Of a stretch of 64,000 nt of DNA, positions 54,083 through 62,460 are shown in pieces. This DNA is from Sphingomonas oligophenolica. GTDB taxonomy: Bacteria; Pseudomonadota; Alphaproteobacteria; Sphingomonadales; Sphingomonadaceae. The DNA is taken from NCBI RefSeq assembly GCF_006438955.1, contig NZ_RCZK01000001.1, positions 310,001 through 374,000 of the forward strand, in the 5' to 3' direction. Numbering within the stretch: the stretch's first letter is position 1; every line of letters begins with the position of its first letter. A model generated the notes under the pieces. That model was given only the letters and a program-made list of their open reading frames with translations, was not told the DNA's origin and did not search any database. The position numbers and the translations under genes are program-made.

Positions 54083-54162
54083 CGTCATGCCGGCGAAGGC
54101 TGGCATCTCCCCGATCGGGAGCGCGACCCAACCAGGAGACCCCAGCCTACGCTGGGGTGACG
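54083..54162. repeat. Pair of inverted extragenic repeats between sucC and etfB
   Basis: Two 28-base units in opposite orientation: 54083-54110 (CGTCATGCCGGCGAAGGCTG then GCATCTCC) and 54135-54162, whose reverse complement is CGTCACCCCAGCGTAGGCTG then GGGTCTCC. Each can fold alone, and the pair can form a longer hairpin. The pattern matches the widespread GTCATnCCnGCGAAnGCnGGnATCTCC element family. Confidence 0.8.
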
Positions 54163-54180
54163 AGCTGGAGAGGATTGAGA

Positions 54181-54927
54181 ATGAAGGTATTGGTCCCCGT
54201 CAAGCGCGTGCTTGATTACAATGTGAAGCCCCGCGTGAAGGCGGACGGGACGGGGGTCGATCTGGCCAACGTCAAGATGAGCATGAATCCCTTCGACGAG
54301 ATCGCGGTCGAAGAGGCTATCCGCCTGAAGGATAAGGGCGTCACCGAGATCGTCGTCGTCTCGATCGGCGAGCAGAAATCGCAGGAGACGCTGCGCACCG
54401 CGCTGGCGATGGGCGCGGATCGCGCGATCCTGATCGTTAGCGAAGAAAAGGTCGAGCCATTGGGCGTCGCGAAATTGCTGAAGGCGATCGTCGACGAAGA
54501 GAAGCCCGACCTCGTCATCCTCGGCAAACAAGCGATCGACGACGACAACAACCAGACCGGGCAGATGCTCGCAGGGTTGCTCGGCGTCGGCCAGGCGACG
54601 TTCGCGTCGAAGGTCGACCTCACCGCGACCAACGTCACGGTGACGCGCGAAGTCGATGGCGGGTCGGAGACCGAGGAGTTGTCGCTGCCCGCGGTGATCA
54701 CCGTCGACCTGCGCCTCAACGAGCCGCGCTATGCCTCGCTGCCCAACATCATGAAGGCGAAGTCGAAGCCGATGGCGAACAAGACGCCCGCCGATTACGG
54801 CGTCGACGTGACGCCGCGATTGACGACGCTGAAGGTCGTCGAGCCGCCCAAGCGCTCGGGCGGGGTCAAGGTCGCCGATGTCGACGAACTGGTCGCCAAG
54901 CTGAAGGCGATGGGCGTCGCGAAATAG
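54181..54927 (+). CDS. etfB: Electron transfer flavoprotein beta subunit
   Basis: FAD/AMP-containing partner that passes electrons from acyl-CoA and other dehydrogenases to ETF-ubiquinone oxidoreductase. The protein is 248 residues starting [20 protein letters not shown]. It shows [18 protein letters not shown], the AMP-site [20 protein letters not shown], and the recognition loop [20 protein letters not shown] of the beta chain. GGAGAGGATTGAGA precedes the ATG. etfA follows after a repeat. Confidence 0.97.
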   Translation: MKVLVPVKRVLDYNVKPRVKADGTGVDLANVKMSMNPFDEIAVEEAIRLKDKGVTEIVVVSIGEQKSQETLRTALAMGADRAILIVSEEKVEPLGVAKLLKAIVDEEKPDLVILGKQAIDDDNNQTGQMLAGLLGVGQATFASKVDLTATNVTVTREVDGGSETEELSLPAVITVDLRLNEPRYASLPNIMKAKSKPMANKTPADYGVDVTPRLTTLKVVEPPKRSGGVKVADVDELVAKLKAMGVAK

Positions 54928-54933
54928 TCCACG

Positions 54934-55001
54934 CCGTTCGGGCTGAGCCTGTCGAAGCCCGTTTGAGACTCACCGCCCTTCGACAAGCTCAGGGCGAACG
55001 G
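54934..55001. repeat. Inverted repeat between etfB and etfA
   Basis: 54934-54961 (CCGTTCGGGCTGAGCCTGTC then GAAGCCCG) and 54976-55001, whose reverse complement is CCGTTCGCCCTGAGCTTGTC then GAAGGG, form a long imperfect hairpin. This is the CCGTTCGnnCTGAGCnTGTCGAAG element frequently found between sphingomonad genes. Confidence 0.82.
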
Positions 55002-55032
55002 TTCGGGGACACCCCCGGGAAGGTTTGAAACG

Positions 55033-55974
55033 ATGAAGACTCTGGTTTGGGTCGAACATGACGGCAAGACCGTCAAGGATGCCACGCTCGCGGTGGTCAC
55101 TGCCGCGGCGCAACTCGGTGAGGTCCACCTGCTCGTCGCAGGGCAAGGCGTCGACGCGGTCGCCGCGGAAGCCGCCAAGATCGCGGGCGTCGGCAAGGTT
55201 CATGTCGCCGACGACGCCGCGTTCGCGCATGCGCTGGCCGAGAATGTCGCGCCGCTTGTCGTCGAGTTGATGGGGCATCACGACGCGTTCCTCGCGCCCG
55301 CGACCACGCACGGCAAGAACATCGCGCCGCGGGTCGCCGCACTGCTCGACGTCATGCAGATCAGCGATATCCTGTCGGTCGAGTCGGAAGATACGTTCAC
55401 CCGCCCGATCTACGCGGGCAACGCGATCGCGACCGTCCAGTCGAAGGACGCCAAGAAGGTCATCACCGTCCGCGGCACCGCATTCGAAAAGGCCGCGACC
55501 GAGGGCGGATCGGGCGCGATCGAGAAGGTCGCGTCGACGGGTGGAGCCAACGCGGATGGGGGCCTGTCAGTGTTCAAGGGCCAGGAAATCGCCAAGTCCG
55601 AACGCCCCGAACTGACCAGCGCGAAGATCATCGTGTCGGGCGGGCGCGCGCTGGGATCGTCGGAGCAGTTCCACGCGCTGATCGATCCGCTCGCCGACAA
55701 GCTCGGCGCGGGGGTCGGTGCGAGTCGTGCGGCGGTGGACGCTGGCTATGCGCCCAACGATTACCAGGTCGGGCAGACCGGGAAGATCGTCGCGCCCGAA
55801 GTCTATGTCGCGGTCGGCATTTCTGGCGCGATCCAGCATCTGGCCGGGATGAAGGATTCCAAGACGATCATCGCGATCAACAAGGACGAGGACGCGCCGA
55901 TCTTCCAGGTCGCGGACCTCGGGCTGGTCGGCGATTTGTTCAAGATCCTGCCCGAGCTGACCGAGAAGCTGTAG
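55033..55974 (+). CDS. etfA: Electron transfer flavoprotein alpha subunit
   Basis: FAD-binding subunit of ETF, 313 residues. The N-terminal domain starts [20 protein letters not shown]. The C-terminal FAD domain has [78 protein letters not shown] and [20 protein letters not shown], all standard. It is translated behind etfB across a repeat and is closed by an intrinsic terminator. Confidence 0.97.
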   Translation: MKTLVWVEHDGKTVKDATLAVVTAAAQLGEVHLLVAGQGVDAVAAEAAKIAGVGKVHVADDAAFAHALAENVAPLVVELMGHHDAFLAPATTHGKNIAPRVAALLDVMQISDILSVESEDTFTRPIYAGNAIATVQSKDAKKVITVRGTAFEKAATEGGSGAIEKVASTGGANADGGLSVFKGQEIAKSERPELTSAKIIVSGGRALGSSEQFHALIDPLADKLGAGVGASRAAVDAGYAPNDYQVGQTGKIVAPEVYVAVGISGAIQHLAGMKDSKTIIAINKDEDAPIFQVADLGLVGDLFKILPELTEKL

Positions 55975-55992
55975 GGGTCGGCCGCGGCCACG

Positions 55993-56033
55993 AAAAAGGG
56001 GCGGTGCGCAATGATCGCGCCGCCCCTTTTTTT
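55993..56033 (+). terminator. Intrinsic terminator after etfA
   Basis: AAAAAGGGGCGG (55993-56004) pairs with CCGCCCCTTTTT (from 56020), the stem extended inwards by GCGC pairs, and is followed by a run of seven T on the plus strand. It lies 18 bases after the etfA stop. The A-run on the other arm makes it potentially bidirectional for the convergent gene. Confidence 0.9.
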
Positions 56034-56040
56034 ATTCTTC

Positions 56041-56232
56041 AGTCCTCCCCCTGGCGGGGAGCGCAGGGTTGAATGGCCCCCGGCCATTCAAGATCACGCG
56101 GGGCGTGATTGACCCTGCTCTGTGGCAGCGTAGCTGACGGAGGGGGCGGATACGGAACGAGAGATGGTCGCTTCCCGCCCCCTCCGACCCGCTCGCGCGG
56201 CCCACCTCCCCCTGGCGGGGGAGGATTTAGGG
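56041..56232. repeat. Complex repeat region, includes a three-way-junction element
   Basis: Gene-free stretch between the etf terminator and the old yellow enzyme gene. Outer CTCCCCCTGGCGGGG-type palindromes stand at both ends. Bases 56063-56118 have closing arms GCAGGGT/ACCCTGC enclosing two perfect hairpins, TGAATGGCC-CCC-GGCCATTCA and ATCACGC-GGG-GCGTGAT. A third pair, GGAGGGGGCGG and CCGCCCCCTCC, spans roughly 56139-56189. No frame in it looks coding. Confidence 0.82.
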
Positions 56233-56233
56233 G

Positions 56234-57319
56234 TTACGCGTCCACCAGTTCGAGCGCGGGATAGTCGATGTAACCCTCGGGGCCCTGGCTGTACCAGGTC
56301 TTGGCATCGTCCGCGTTGAGCGGCACGTCCTGGCGGAAGCGTTCGGGGAGGTCGGGGTTCGCGAGGAAGGTCCGGCCATAGGCGATCGCGTCGGCGATCC
56401 CTGAATCGATCACGGTTTGCGCGTCGTCCTTGAGGTAATCGGAGTTAAGCACCAGCGGGCCGTCGAACACCTCGCGAATCGCGGGTGACAGGCGGGGGAC
56501 GGCGGTCTTGCCGAAGGTGCCGCCGGGGCCGGGTTCGCGCAGTTCGAGGAAGGCGATGCCGATGTCCGACAGCGCCTTGGCGGCGGGGACGAACACCTTC
56601 AGGGGCGTGCTGTCGTCGACGCCCTGCGATTCGCCGTTGGGCGACAGGCGGACCGCGGTGCGATCCGCGCCGATCACCGAGGCGACGCGCTCGGTGACTT
56701 CGCGGAGCAGGCGGATGCGGTTTTCGGGGCTGCCGCCATATTGGTCGTCGCGGTGGTTGGCACCGTCACGCAGGAACTGGTCGATCAGATAGCCGTTCGC
56801 GGCGTGGATCTGGACGCCGTCGAACCCGGCGGCCTTCGCGTTCAGCGTCGCGCGCTCGTAATCGTCGAGCAGGCGCGGCATTTCCTCGAGGCTGAGCGGG
56901 CGCGCGGTTTCGAAATCCTGCTTGCCTTCGAACGTATGCGCCTGGCCGTTGGTCCGGGTCGCCGACGAGGACACCGGCTGGCCACCGATCACCGAGGAAT
57001 GGACCTGGCGGCCCATGTGCCAGAGCTGCGCGACGATGTGGCCGCCCGCGGCGTGGACCGAATCGGTGATGGGTTTCCACGCGGCGGTCTGTTCGTCCGT
57101 CCACAGTCCCGGCGCATAGGGCCAGCCGAGCCCTTCGCGGCTCATGCCGGTCGCTTCGGAGATGATCAGCCCCGCGCTGGCGCGCTGGGTGTAATATTCG
57201 ACCATGATATCGGTCGGCACCGCGTCCCTGGTCGCGCGACCGCGGGTGAGCGGGGCCATCAGGATACGGTTGGACGCGCGGATCGCGCCGAGATCGATCG
57301 GATCGAACAGGCTGGGCAA
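56234..57319 (-). CDS. Alkene reductase, old yellow enzyme family (NemA-like)
   Basis: FMN-dependent oxidoreductase of 361 residues that reduces activated C=C bonds or nitro compounds with NADPH. Seen are SLFDPIDLGAIRASNRILMA, PLTRGRATRDAVPTDIMVEY, AQLWHMGRQVHSSVIGGQP, the His/Asn substrate pair region DGVQIHAANGYLIDQFLRDG and NHRDDQYGGSPENRIRLLRE. No ATG is available at the conserved N-terminus; TTG at 57319 has AGGAG seven bases upstream and is the probable start. It diverges from the DMT permease gene. Confidence 0.93.
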   Translation of the reverse strand: MPSLFDPIDLGAIRASNRILMAPLTRGRATRDAVPTDIMVEYYTQRASAGLIISEATGMSREGLGWPYAPGLWTDEQTAAWKPITDSVHAAGGHIVAQLWHMGRQVHSSVIGGQPVSSSATRTNGQAHTFEGKQDFETARPLSLEEMPRLLDDYERATLNAKAAGFDGVQIHAANGYLIDQFLRDGANHRDDQYGGSPENRIRLLREVTERVASVIGADRTAVRLSPNGESQGVDDSTPLKVFVPAAKALSDIGIAFLELREPGPGGTFGKTAVPRLSPAIREVFDGPLVLNSDYLKDDAQTVIDSGIADAIAYGRTFLANPDLPERFRQDVPLNADDAKTWYSQGPEGYIDYPALELVDA

Positions 57320-57368
57320 GGGACACTCCTTTGGTGGTTTCCCCACAGGTAGGGCGTTAGGGGGCGAC

Positions 57369-58322
57369 ATGCATCCGCCCACCGCCCCTAGAAAAGCTAT
57401 CGCGGCGCCAAGCGCCCCAGCATCCGTAGCAACGGCGCCGCCGCGATTTGCGTTCGTCGCGGTGGTGCTGGCCAATGTCGCGTTGGCGTTCGGGCCGTGG
57501 TTCGTGCGGATGGCGGATACCGGGCCGGTCGCGGCGGGATTCTGGCGGATCACGCTCGCGATTCCGTTCCTGATCGGGTTGAGTTTCGCGAGCGGGGCGC
57601 GCCCGGTACGGTTGGAACGCGGGGTAGGGCTGTTGCTCGTCGCGGGGGGAATCGCGTTCGCCGCGGATCTGGGCAGCTGGCATCTCGGGATCCTGAGGAC
57701 CACGCTCGCCAACGCCACGCTGTTCGGCAATTCGGCGACGCTAATCTTTCCGATCTATGGCTTCCTGATCGCGAGGGCGTGGCCGACGCGGGTCCAGGCG
57801 CTCGCCCTGTTCCTCGCCTTTTGCGGTGCGGCGCTGTTGATGGGGCGGTCGTACGAACTCGACCCGCGGCATCTGGCGGGCGACCTGCTCTGCATCCTCG
57901 CGGGGATTCTCTATACGGTGTATTTCATCGCGATGGCGCGCGCGCGCGCGACGATGGCGCCGCTGCCCGCGCTGACGCTGTCGACGATCGCGAGCGCGTT
58001 GCCGCTGCTCGGGTTCGCGCTGCTGCTCGGCGAACGGGTGATGCCGACGCACTGGGGGGCGCTGATCGGGCTGGCGCTGGCGAGCCAGGTGTTCGGGCAA
58101 GGGCTGATGATCTACGCGCTCGGCAAATTGTCGCCGCTGGTGGTCGGAATCGCGCTGCTGATGCAGCCGATCGTCGCGGGGACGGTGGGGTGGATCGTCT
58201 ATGACGAGCGGCTGGGACTGCCCGATGTGGTCGGCGTCGTGCTCGTCGGAATCGCGCTGGTCCTCGTCCGCCGCGGCGAGCGACCGGTTGCGCCCGCGCC
58301 GATCGAAGCGCAGAACGGATAG
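57369..58322 (+). CDS. DMT-family (EamA) permease
   Basis: A 317-residue inner-membrane protein with ten hydrophobic helices in two EamA repeats. The first repeat starts FAFVAVVLANVALAFGPWFV and the second LAGDLLCILAGILYTVYFIA; PIVAGTVGWIVYDERLGLPD and VVGVVLVGIALVLVRRGERP are typical end motifs. It belongs to the drug/metabolite exporter superfamily; substrate unknown. GGGGGCGAC precedes the ATG. The COQ9 gene follows after three bases, so they are likely cotranscribed. Confidence 0.9.
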   Translation: MHPPTAPRKAIAAPSAPASVATAPPRFAFVAVVLANVALAFGPWFVRMADTGPVAAGFWRITLAIPFLIGLSFASGARPVRLERGVGLLLVAGGIAFAADLGSWHLGILRTTLANATLFGNSATLIFPIYGFLIARAWPTRVQALALFLAFCGAALLMGRSYELDPRHLAGDLLCILAGILYTVYFIAMARARATMAPLPALTLSTIASALPLLGFALLLGERVMPTHWGALIGLALASQVFGQGLMIYALGKLSPLVVGIALLMQPIVAGTVGWIVYDERLGLPDVVGVVLVGIALVLVRRGERPVAPAPIEAQNG

Positions 58323-58325
58323 GCT

Positions 58326-58973
58326 ATGGAAGACCTGACCCTCGACGAAATCCGCATTCGCCTGGCGGGCGACATCGCCGCCAACGCCGCGTTCGACGGC
58401 TGGACCGCGGCGGCGCGCGAGATGGCGGCCGACGCGAACAACATCGATTCCGACGTCGCCGCGCTGGCGCTGCCCGATGCGATGACGATGATCGATGCGT
58501 GGTTTGCGCGGATCGACGCCGCGATGGAGGAAGCGCTGTCGGTCGAGACGCTCGCCGCGCTGAAGATCCGATCGCGAATCCAGCGATCGATCGAGGCGCG
58601 GCTCGACGCGATGGCGCCCGACCGCGAGGCATTGCGCCGCGCGCTCGCGATCCTGGCGATGCCGCAGCATGTCGTCGCCGCGGCGAAGCTCGGCTGGCGG
58701 ACGGTCGACCTGATCTGGCACCGCGCAGGCGACACCGCGACCGATTACAATCATTATACCAAGCGCGGCATCCTGTTCGGGGTCTATGCCGCGACCGTCA
58801 CGGTGTTCCTCGACGACGAGAGCGAGGGGTTCACCGAGACTCGCGCGTTCCTGGCGCGGCGGATCGAGGGGATCATGCGGTTCGAAAAGGCCAAGGCGGG
58901 GTTCCTGAAGCGGACCGAGCATCTGCCGAGCCTGTCGCGCTTCGTCGGGCGGTTGCGCTACCCGGTGGCGTAA
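58326..58973 (+). CDS. Ubiquinone biosynthesis protein COQ9 family
   Basis: A 215-residue protein of the COQ9 family, a lipid-binding TetR-fold protein that presents ubiquinone precursors to hydroxylase COQ7. The HTH-like N-terminal half contains IAANAAFDGWTAAAREMAAD; the COQ9 core follows with ALAILAMPQHVVAAAKLGWR, TVDLIWHRAGDTATDYNHYT and KRGILFGVYAATVTVFLDDE. COQ9 is found in alphaproteobacteria and mitochondria, supporting the taxonomic call. It starts three bases after the permease stop. Confidence 0.93.
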   Translation: MEDLTLDEIRIRLAGDIAANAAFDGWTAAAREMAADANNIDSDVAALALPDAMTMIDAWFARIDAAMEEALSVETLAALKIRSRIQRSIEARLDAMAPDREALRRALAILAMPQHVVAAAKLGWRTVDLIWHRAGDTATDYNHYTKRGILFGVYAATVTVFLDDESEGFTETRAFLARRIEGIMRFEKAKAGFLKRTEHLPSLSRFVGRLRYPVA

Positions 58974-59045
58974 CGCCGGTGATCTGACGGGCGCGATCGT
59001 CGATCGGCGCCGCAACCATTGGCCGCGGACGCCCGTTGAGAGGAT

Positions 59046-59567
59046 ATGCTGCCAAAGTCGTTCGTGCTGATCGTCGTTGCCGCCGTATCGCTCGCCGGAT
59101 GCGGGCCGCGCGCCGCGCCCGACCCCGCGCCGACGGCGGTGGCATCACCCCTGCCGACACCCCCTCCGCCGACCGCGGCTGCCCCCGATCCGGCCGCCGG
59201 AGCGAGCGAGCGCCCCGCATCGGAAAGTAAGATTCCGGTGGCGATCCGGGGGACGTGGGCCAAGAGCGAGCGCGACGCCGCGCCCACCGCCGCGGATTGT
59301 GCGGACAATTATACCAATGCGGGGCGCGTGGTGCGGATCGAGGTCGACCGAATCGGCTATTTCGAAACCAGCGCGTTGCTCGAATCGATCGACCAGATTT
59401 CGGCGGACTATCTGCGCGCGACCTTTACCGAACGAGTCGGCGATTCGGTGTCGCACTCGACCCTGACGCTCGCCGTCGAGGATGACGGGACGCGGCTGAC
59501 GATCCGCGGCCCTGATTCGCCCGGCGCCCGGTCCGTCACGCGCTATCGACGGTGCCCGACCGCGTAA
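59046..59567 (+). CDS. Hypothetical lipoprotein
   Basis: A 173-residue exported protein with lipobox VSLAGC (Cys near residue 19) and a Pro/Ala-rich linker to about residue 62. A compact domain follows with IPVAIRGTWAKSERDAAPTA, ADCADNYTNAGRVVRIE and ESIDQISADYLRATFTER, and a terminal Cys (RYRRCPTA). The two cysteines may pair. Similar short periplasmic proteins are annotated only as hypothetical. It lies 30 bases before feoA, with an iron-box-like sequence between. Confidence 0.75.
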   Translation: MLPKSFVLIVVAAVSLAGCGPRAAPDPAPTAVASPLPTPPPPTAAAPDPAAGASERPASESKIPVAIRGTWAKSERDAAPTAADCADNYTNAGRVVRIEVDRIGYFETSALLESIDQISADYLRATFTERVGDSVSHSTLTLAVEDDGTRLTIRGPDSPGARSVTRYRRCPTA

Positions 59568-59568
59568 C

Positions 59569-59590
59569 AGTAATTGATAATCAATCGCAT
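59569..59590 (+). promoter_or_regulatory. Possible Fur/iron box before feoAB
   Basis: The AT-rich AGTAATTGATAATCAATCGC stands out in a GC-rich setting; its centre TTGATAATCAA is an 11-base palindrome that partly matches the Fur-box consensus GATAATGATAATCATTATC. The position 14-30 bases before the feoA ATG fits iron repression of ferrous-iron uptake. The match is partial, and an Irr- or RirA-type regulator cannot be excluded. Confidence 0.5.
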
Positions 59591-59597
59591 CAGGTTT

Positions 59598-59876
59598 ATG
59601 TCAGTGTCAGTGACGCGCGATATCAGCCTCGAATCTCTGCCCCGGCGGCAGCCCGCGACCGTCGCGACGATCGACTGGGCGCGGCTGGCGGTGCCCGAGG
59701 CGCGGCGGCTGCGCGAGCTCGGTTTCGATGAGGGCGTGTCGGTCGAAGTGTTGCATCGCGCGCGGCTGGGCCAGGGGCCAATCGCGTGCCGGATCGGGCG
59801 GATGACCGTTGCGCTGCGCCGCGCGGTGGCTGGCGCGATCCACGTTTTGCCCGTGTCCGGCGCCGCTGCGAGCTAG
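59598..59876 (+). CDS. feoA: Ferrous iron transport protein A
   Basis: A 92-residue SH3-like cytoplasmic partner of FeoB. The core is ATIDWARLAVPEARRLRELG, FDEGVSVEVLHRARLGQGPI, then ACRIGRMTVALRRAVAGAIH, typical of FeoA. The ATG at 59598 was preferred to a TTG at 59574 that lies in the iron-box-like sequence. Its stop codon is directly followed by the feoB ATG (no spacer), so the two are coupled. Confidence 0.9.
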   Translation: MSVSVTRDISLESLPRRQPATVATIDWARLAVPEARRLRELGFDEGVSVEVLHRARLGQGPIACRIGRMTVALRRAVAGAIHVLPVSGAAAS

Positions 59877-61739
59877 ATGACCGCAACCCCGCTGGTGGCG
59901 CTGGTCGGCAACCCCAATGCCGGCAAAAGCGCGTTGTTCAACGCGTTGACCGGCGCGCGGCAAAAGGTCGGCAATTATCCTGGCGTCACCGTCGAACGCC
60001 ATTCGGGGCGGATCTCGCTCGACGACGGGCGCCCGATCGAGCTGATCGACCTGCCTGGCGCGTACAGCCTGGAGCCGTCGAGCCCCGACGAGCGCGTCAC
60101 CCGCGACGTCGTCACCGGGCATGGCGGGCTGGAGCGGCTGCCCGATGCGCTGCTCGTCGTGGTCGATGCCGCGAATCTCGACAACCACCTGCGCTTTACG
60201 CTCCAGCTCATTGCGCTGGGGCTGCCGGTCGTCGTCGCGCTCAACATGATCGACCTCGCGACGCGCGACGGGCTGACGCTCGATCCCGCGATTCTCGAGC
60301 GCGAACTGGGGGTGCCGGTCATCCCCACCGTCGCAGTCAGGAAGCGCGGGCTCGATGCGTTGCGCCACGCGCTGACCGCGAAAATCGAGGACGGCGCGAC
60401 CCGGCTGCGCGCGTCGGATGGCAGCATCGCCGAGGATATCGTCACGCTCCAGCGGCGGGCGCGGAAGATCGCGACCGCGGCGACGGTGGAGGAGACCGCA
60501 GTCCGGCGGTGGACGCATGCGTTCGACGCGGTCGCGCTTCACCCGGTCGCGGGGCCGCTGCTGCTGCTCGCGATCCTGTTCCTGATGTTCCAGGCAGTAT
60601 TCACCTGGGCGACCGCGCCGATGGACCTGATCGACACGGGGTTCACCGCGCTTCAGGCGGGGATCAAGGACGCGTTGCCGCCGTCGATCCTACGCAGCCT
60701 GATCGCCGACGGGGTGATCGCGGGGGTCGGCGCGGTGGTGGTGTTTCTGCCGCAGATCCTGATCCTGTTCCTGTTCATCCTGGTGCTCGAAGCGTCGGGC
60801 TACATGGTCCGCGCGGCGTTCCTGATGGACCGGCTGATGGCGCGCGCGGGGCTGTCGGGACGGGCGTTCATCCCATTGCTGTCGAGCTTCGCGTGCGCGA
60901 TCCCCGGGATCATGGCGACGCGGACGATCGATGATGAGAAGGACCGGCTGACGACGATCCTGATCGCGCCGCTGATGACGTGTTCGGCGCGGCTGCCGGT
61001 GTATACGCTGATCATCGGGGCATTCATTCCCAACACCCGCGTGCTGCCGTTCGTCGGATTGCAGGGGCTGGTGATGCTGGCGCTCTACGCGATGGGGATC
61101 GTCGGCGCGTTCGTCGCGGCGCTGGCATTGCGGCACACCGTCACCAAGGGTGCGTCGTCGGGGTTCATGATGGAGATGCCCAAATACCAGATGCCGCAGG
61201 TGCGCGACGTCGCGCTGGGGCTGTGGAGCCGCGCGCTCATTTTCCTGAAGCGCGCGGGCACGATCATCCTGTTTTCGACCGTCGCGCTGTGGGCGCTGCT
61301 GAGTTTCCCCACGCCCCCCGCCGGCAGCGCGGTATCGCCGGTCGATTATTCGGTCGCGGGTCGGATCGCGAACGGGATCGCCCCCGTGTTTGCGCCGATC
61401 GGGTTCAACCGCGACATCACGCTGGCGCTGATCCCCGCGATGGCGGCGCGCGAGGTCGCGGTGGCGGCGATTGGGACGGTCTATGCGATCGACGACCCCG
61501 AAAGCGCGACCGGCAGCCGCGCGATGGTCGACAATCTCAAAGGTCGCTGGTCGCTGCCGACCGCGCTGGCGTTCCTGATGTGGTTCGTGTTCGCGCCGCA
61601 ATGCATCTCGACGATCGCGGTGACGCGGCGCGAGACCAATGGATGGAAATGGCCCGCGTTCATGGTTGGCTATTTGTTCGCCGCCGCGTACATCATGGCC
61701 GGAATCACATACTGGCTGGCGGTCGCCGCCGGGCTTTAG
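59877..61739 (+). CDS. feoB: Ferrous iron transport protein B
   Basis: Inner-membrane Fe(II) transporter with an N-terminal GTPase. The protein is 620 residues, the short form. G1 is ALVGNPNAGKSALFNALTGA, with VGNYPGVTVERHSG (switch I), DLPGAYSLEPSSPDE (G3) and ALNMID (G4). The membrane part contains two Gate domains, with SFACAIPGIMATRTIDDEKD, LIAPLMTCSARLPVYTLII and the C-terminal IPAMAAREVAVAAIGTVYAI. It is followed by a perfect long hairpin before ssb. Confidence 0.97.
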   Translation: MTATPLVALVGNPNAGKSALFNALTGARQKVGNYPGVTVERHSGRISLDDGRPIELIDLPGAYSLEPSSPDERVTRDVVTGHGGLERLPDALLVVVDAANLDNHLRFTLQLIALGLPVVVALNMIDLATRDGLTLDPAILERELGVPVIPTVAVRKRGLDALRHALTAKIEDGATRLRASDGSIAEDIVTLQRRARKIATAATVEETAVRRWTHAFDAVALHPVAGPLLLLAILFLMFQAVFTWATAPMDLIDTGFTALQAGIKDALPPSILRSLIADGVIAGVGAVVVFLPQILILFLFILVLEASGYMVRAAFLMDRLMARAGLSGRAFIPLLSSFACAIPGIMATRTIDDEKDRLTTILIAPLMTCSARLPVYTLIIGAFIPNTRVLPFVGLQGLVMLALYAMGIVGAFVAALALRHTVTKGASSGFMMEMPKYQMPQVRDVALGLWSRALIFLKRAGTIILFSTVALWALLSFPTPPAGSAVSPVDYSVAGRIANGIAPVFAPIGFNRDITLALIPAMAAREVAVAAIGTVYAIDDPESATGSRAMVDNLKGRWSLPTALAFLMWFVFAPQCISTIAVTRRETNGWKWPAFMVGYLFAAAYIMAGITYWLAVAAGL

Positions 61740-61748
61740 TTTGTAGGC

Positions 61749-61828
61749 GGTGCCAGCCCGCTCCCCCGCCCGGCCTCCCATCGAGGATACCGTGTGGGAG
61801 GCCGGGCGGGGGAGCGGGCTGGCACCGA
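61749..61828. repeat. Perfect 33-bp hairpin between feoB and ssb
   Basis: 61749-61781 (CGGTGCCAGCCCGCTCCCCC then GCCCGGCCTCCCA) is the exact reverse complement of 61796-61828, with a 14-base loop. There is no T-run for a classical terminator, but such a stem should stall or protect transcripts from either side. The CCAGCCCGCTCCCC core looks like a sphingomonad-type intergenic palindrome. Confidence 0.88.
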
Positions 61829-61861
61829 AACCGGCGTGAGCCGGACATATAGAGGGACATC

Positions 61862-62425
61862 ATGGCAGGCAGCGTCAACAAGGTCATTCTGGTCGGTAAT
61901 CTGGGCGCCGATCCGCAGTCCAAGGCGTTCCAGAACGGCGGCAAGGTCGTCAACCTGCGGATCGCGACGAGCGAATCGTGGAAGGACAAGAATTCGGGCG
62001 AGCGCAAGGAAAAGACCGAATGGCATTCGGTCGCGATCTTCAACGAAGGCCTTGCCAACGTTGCCGAACGCTATCTGCGCAAGGGTAGCAAGGTGTATAT
62101 CGAGGGCGCGCTGCAAACCCGCAAATGGCAGGATCAGTCGGGTGCCGACCGTTATTCGACCGAGATCGTGCTGCAGGGATTCAACAGTGTGCTGACGATG
62201 CTCGACGGCGCGCCCGGTAGCGGTGGCGGCGCGGGCGGCGGAAGCCGTGGCGGTGGCGGCGGCGATTGGGCCGGCGGCGGCGACGATTTCGGTGGCGGAT
62301 CGGGCGGCGGCAGCCGTGGCGGGTCGTCGGGCGGCGGGTCTGGCGGCGGCGGGTCATCTGGCGGCGGCGGCTTCGGGCAGGGCGGCGGGTTTGCCGACGA
62401 CCTCGACGACGACGTGCCGTTCTGA
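61862..62425 (+). CDS. ssb: Single-stranded DNA-binding protein
   Basis: A 187-residue SSB with an N-terminal OB fold ([80 protein letters not shown]). A long Gly/Ser-rich linker follows, and the acidic tip DDLDDDVPF recruits partner proteins. The linker (about residues 118-178) is almost purely Gly, Ser and Arg/Asp. GAGGGACATC precedes the ATG. The kinase gene follows 35 bases later. Confidence 0.97.
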   Translation: MAGSVNKVILVGNLGADPQSKAFQNGGKVVNLRIATSESWKDKNSGERKEKTEWHSVAIFNEGLANVAERYLRKGSKVYIEGALQTRKWQDQSGADRYSTEIVLQGFNSVLTMLDGAPGSGGGAGGGSRGGGGGDWAGGGDDFGGGSGGGSRGGSSGGGSGGGGSSGGGGFGQGGGFADDLDDDVPF

Positions 62426-62460
62426 GCGCAGATGTCGCCGCCGCCCCGGGCGTACCGACG

